In this document: one piece after another, positions 43,203 to 45,019 of the stretch
Numbering within the stretch: the stretch's first letter is position 1
How the letters are laid out: each line of letters opens with the position of its first letter
Assembly (NCBI GenBank): GCA_038124025.1
Contig: JAYPBC010000016.1
Coordinates: 1-45,019, forward strand
Direction of reading: 5' to 3'
From: UBA1275 sp038124025
GTDB lineage: Bacteria; Bacteroidota; Rhodothermia; Balneolales; Balneolaceae
DNA: 45,019 nucleotides
Program-made: the position numbers and the translations under genes
The notes under the pieces: generated by a model
Database searches by the model: none
Seen by the model: only the letters and a program-made list of their open reading frames with translations
What the model was told of the DNA's origin: nothing

Positions 43203-43858
43203 GATTTAGATCGGAAAGTGGTGTTTAGGGTGGTATATAAATATTTACTAAAATCGAAGCTCTTATCGATTAGCTCACTATACAAAACGTCTTCAAACAG
43301 GCTGCAAGCCCTATCAACCAGCCCAGTGGTACGTTCCTTACTGGTTGATGTGTCCCGAATCCAAAATTCTACCAGTGCAATATATTGGCTGGTCATCCAG
43401 CGATAAAAAAGTGGGCGAGTGACGAGACCAGCAGTAATGGATAGATTACCATCACGAGTTAGAAAATCTTTATACACAGCGGAAACTTCGTCAGCAAAAT
43501 CACTCTTGACGCCTTTACAGGCTACTAATCGAGTAAATGTTTCTTTTACAAAATGTTCATGATCAGCAAACATTTCTAGCATTGTATAGATGAAATTACC
43601 GAGTTTTTCACTAATTACTAATCGATGAAAGTCCTCTATTTCATCGATCATTACCCAATATTGAAATACCATTGCTGGGTAGGCATAAGCAAGTACAGCA
43701 TCTTTGCTTGGAAATAGTTCATAAATCTTTGCGGCGCTCATTTCGCTGGTATTAATGAGATCTCGCATACTCAGACGACCTTTTTTCTGGTACAACTCAG
43801 CTCCCAATAAACTCAACTCGATTTTGGATGTTATATAGTCCGTATTATTTTCCTTCAT
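43199..43858 (-). CDS. TetR-family transcriptional regulator
   Basis: A 219-residue protein with an N-terminal TetR helix-turn-helix (about 12-55: LLGAELYQKKGRLSMRDLIN, then SAAKIYELFPSKDAVLAY). An unassigned, mostly helical ligand domain follows that I cannot match to an effector. Its stop overlaps the ATG of the ABC1 kinase, so the pair is one operon and the regulator probably controls itself and the kinase. A helical ligand pocket responding to a lipid or quinone-like molecule would fit the partner, but that is inference. I did not find a clear palindromic operator in the 210 bases upstream. Confidence 0.85.
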   Translation of the reverse strand: MKENNTDYITSKIELSLLGAELYQKKGRLSMRDLINTSEMSAAKIYELFPSKDAVLAYAYPAMVFQYWVMIDEIEDFHRLVISEKLGNFIYTMLEMFADHEHFVKETFTRLVACKGVKSDFADEVSAVYKDFLTRDGNLSITAGLVTRPLFYRWMTSQYIALVEFWIRDTSTSKERTTGLVDRACSLFEDVLYSELIDKSFDFSKYLYTTLNTTFRSKS

Positions 43859-44068
43859 GTACGCTCAGGGAATAAATCTTAATGAATAGATATCTAATAA
43901 ATAGTTTGAATGATTACGCGAGTGCTTTAGTTAAAATATCAGTATGAGATATTCACATATAACACGTACGAGACACAATAATTCAACAAACAGTTGCAAT
44001 CTTCGCTTCGTTCAAGTCTTCGAGTATATTTTAGGAAAAACCTAATCTTACTGTTATACCATTAATCC

Positions 44069-44818
44069 ATGGAAAAAAATCACCGGCGTGACGCGCTATT
44101 TTTGACTCTATCAGGGATCTTTTTAACCTCTCTTGTATTGGGTAATGTCATTGGTACTACCAAATTTGTGACAATATTTAGCCTAGAACTACCTGCCTGG
44201 TTAGAAGCTTTAACGCCTGAACTTGTAAGAAGCGGTAGTACCTACACCATGAGCGTGCCAGCAGGTGTGATTGCGTATCCATTTACTTTTCTTGCGACGG
44301 ATTTAATCAGTGAACTTTTTGGGCGTAAACGAGCCCAGATGTTGGTTTGGGTTGGCTTCGGAATGAACGTTTTTATGCTCATACTCATGAGTGTTAACCA
44401 CTGGCTGCCCAATTCTGCAGGAGTCAGTGGCGGGCTAGATTTATTTGAAGGAGTATATCAATTCATGGTTGGTAACACCATTGCGTCAATGATTGCTTAT
44501 TTAATTGCACAAAGTGTGGATGTTCGTATGTATCATTTTTGGAAGCGTCTAACAAAGGGCAAGCATCTTTGGCTAAGAAACAATGCTTCAACCACGGTTA
44601 GTCAGCTTGTAGATTCAACCGCTATAATTACCATACTATATCTTGCGGGTAATCTGGGTGATGCTATTGATAATGTGGGCGCAGTTATCATACTTATTCT
44701 TAATTCTTATCTATTTAAGTTCTTTTTTGCCTTATTTGATACCCCGATTATGTATCTAGGAGTTCGTTTGCTCAGAAACTATGATGAAGATAAGATAGAC
44801 GAGTCTAGCCTAGGCTGA
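44069..44818 (+). CDS. Queuosine precursor transporter, YhhQ/VUT family
   Basis: A 249-residue inner-membrane protein with about six helices. It belongs to the YhhQ (vitamin uptake-like transporter, VUT) family, recognised by AYPFTFLATDLISELFGRKR near residues 69-88 and by NNASTTVSQLVDSTAIITIL near 171-190. Escherichia coli YhhQ imports 7-cyano-7-deazaguanine and 7-aminomethyl-7-deazaguanine for tRNA queuosine synthesis. The same role is likely here, though no que genes are in view. The ATG lacks a Shine-Dalgarno sequence. It is monocistronic as far as can be seen and is followed by an rRNA promoter region. Confidence 0.85.
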   Translation: MEKNHRRDALFLTLSGIFLTSLVLGNVIGTTKFVTIFSLELPAWLEALTPELVRSGSTYTMSVPAGVIAYPFTFLATDLISELFGRKRAQMLVWVGFGMNVFMLILMSVNHWLPNSAGVSGGLDLFEGVYQFMVGNTIASMIAYLIAQSVDVRMYHFWKRLTKGKHLWLRNNASTTVSQLVDSTAIITILYLAGNLGDAIDNVGAVIILILNSYLFKFFFALFDTPIMYLGVRLLRNYDEDKIDESSLG

Positions 44819-44865
44819 CTATTTCCAAGTCGCCCAATGTTTTTTAGAAAAAAACAGAAAATAAA

Positions 44866-44898
44866 TTTGGTATAGTGTTCTTCTTCGTCGTAAATTTG
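44866..44898 (+). promoter_or_regulatory. Candidate Bacteroidota-type promoter of an rRNA operon
   Basis: A -33 element TTTG (44866-44869) is separated by 21 bases from a perfect -7 box TAAATTTG (44891-44898). This is the Bacteroidota sigma-A arrangement. Transcription would begin near 44904, giving a leader that contains a boxA sequence about 70 bases later, as expected ahead of a 16S rRNA gene. Confidence 0.75.
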
Positions 44899-45019
44899 CA
44901 ATCCTTTCGACAAAACAATTTGCTGTTTAAATCTTTGTGGTTTGATCAGCTTTTTTTGTCTTAAGACGACATGTTCTTTAACATATTGAGCATAAAACAG
45001 ATTGTTTGTGCGAGCTAGA
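44899..45019 (+). ncRNA. rRNA operon leader with boxA antitermination site (16S gene outside window)
   Basis: The leader contains TGTTCTTTAACA (44972-44983), which differs at one base from the Escherichia coli rrn boxA TGCTCTTTAACA. A GTCTTAAGAC palindrome lies at 44958-44967, and TTTGTGCGAGC lies near the edge. boxA recruits NusB-S10 and relatives to stop premature termination in rRNA operons. No open frame runs through here. The 16S rRNA gene itself is not in the window, so the identification rests on boxA plus the promoter. Confidence 0.72.

Noticed and set aside
44790..44818. AGCCTAGGCT palindrome at the 3' end of the queuosine transporter gene as a terminator
   Set aside because: The loop would be too small without breaking the stem and no T-run follows directly.

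Overview
The window looks like chromosomal DNA from a member of the Bacteroidota/Balneolota side of the FCB group. My best guess is a marine Balneola- or Gracilimonas-like bacterium. Four things point there: two sites matching the Bacteroidota sigma-A -7 box TAnnTTTG (before the CAU tRNA and at the right edge), mostly absent Shine-Dalgarno sequences outside the ribosomal operon, an archaeal-type prolyl-tRNA synthetase, and a bacilliredoxin. The phylum call is inference; I could not run a search. The DNA is moderately AT-rich and gene-dense, and I see no prophage, insertion sequence or CRISPR array.

Layout: (1) 1-11.5 kb is the classical translation/transcription cluster: tuf end, tRNA-Trp, secE, nusG, rplK, rplA, rplJ, rplL, rpoB, rpoC, closed by a strong terminator. 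(2) 11.5-19.6 kb, minus strand, holds a three-gene efflux operon (membrane fusion lipoprotein plus two RND pumps), then a small YtxH-like protein. (3) 19.9-28.9 kb is a housekeeping mosaic: transaldolase, carotenoid desaturase, RlpA lipoprotein, rhomboid protease, serC, a DUF1844/Nudix pair, TonB, VanZ-like protein and proS. (4) 29.0-30.8 kb has a CAU tRNA with its own promoter and terminator, four tiny membrane-protein genes of which the first three overlap, and a NarL-type regulator whose receiver has lost its phospho-acceptor Asp. (5) 31.2-34.9 kb: aspS with a DUF429 gene, then manganese-type superoxide dismutase and a bacilliredoxin. (6) 35.1-44.8 kb: an MscS channel, a membrane PP2C/SpoIIE phosphatase leading into hflK-hflC, a TetR/ABC1-kinase pair, and a queuosine-precursor transporter. 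(7) The last ~150 bases look like the promoter and boxA antitermination leader of an rRNA operon whose 16S gene lies just outside.

Functionally the window is mostly core genome: protein synthesis, RNA polymerase, amino acid and carbon metabolism, envelope export, membrane stress and peroxide/thiol stress. The best candidates for something undescribed are the four-gene microprotein cluster at 29.25-29.93 kb, the apparently phosphorylation-independent response regulator beside it, and the TetR-ABC1 kinase pair with an altered KxGQ motif.
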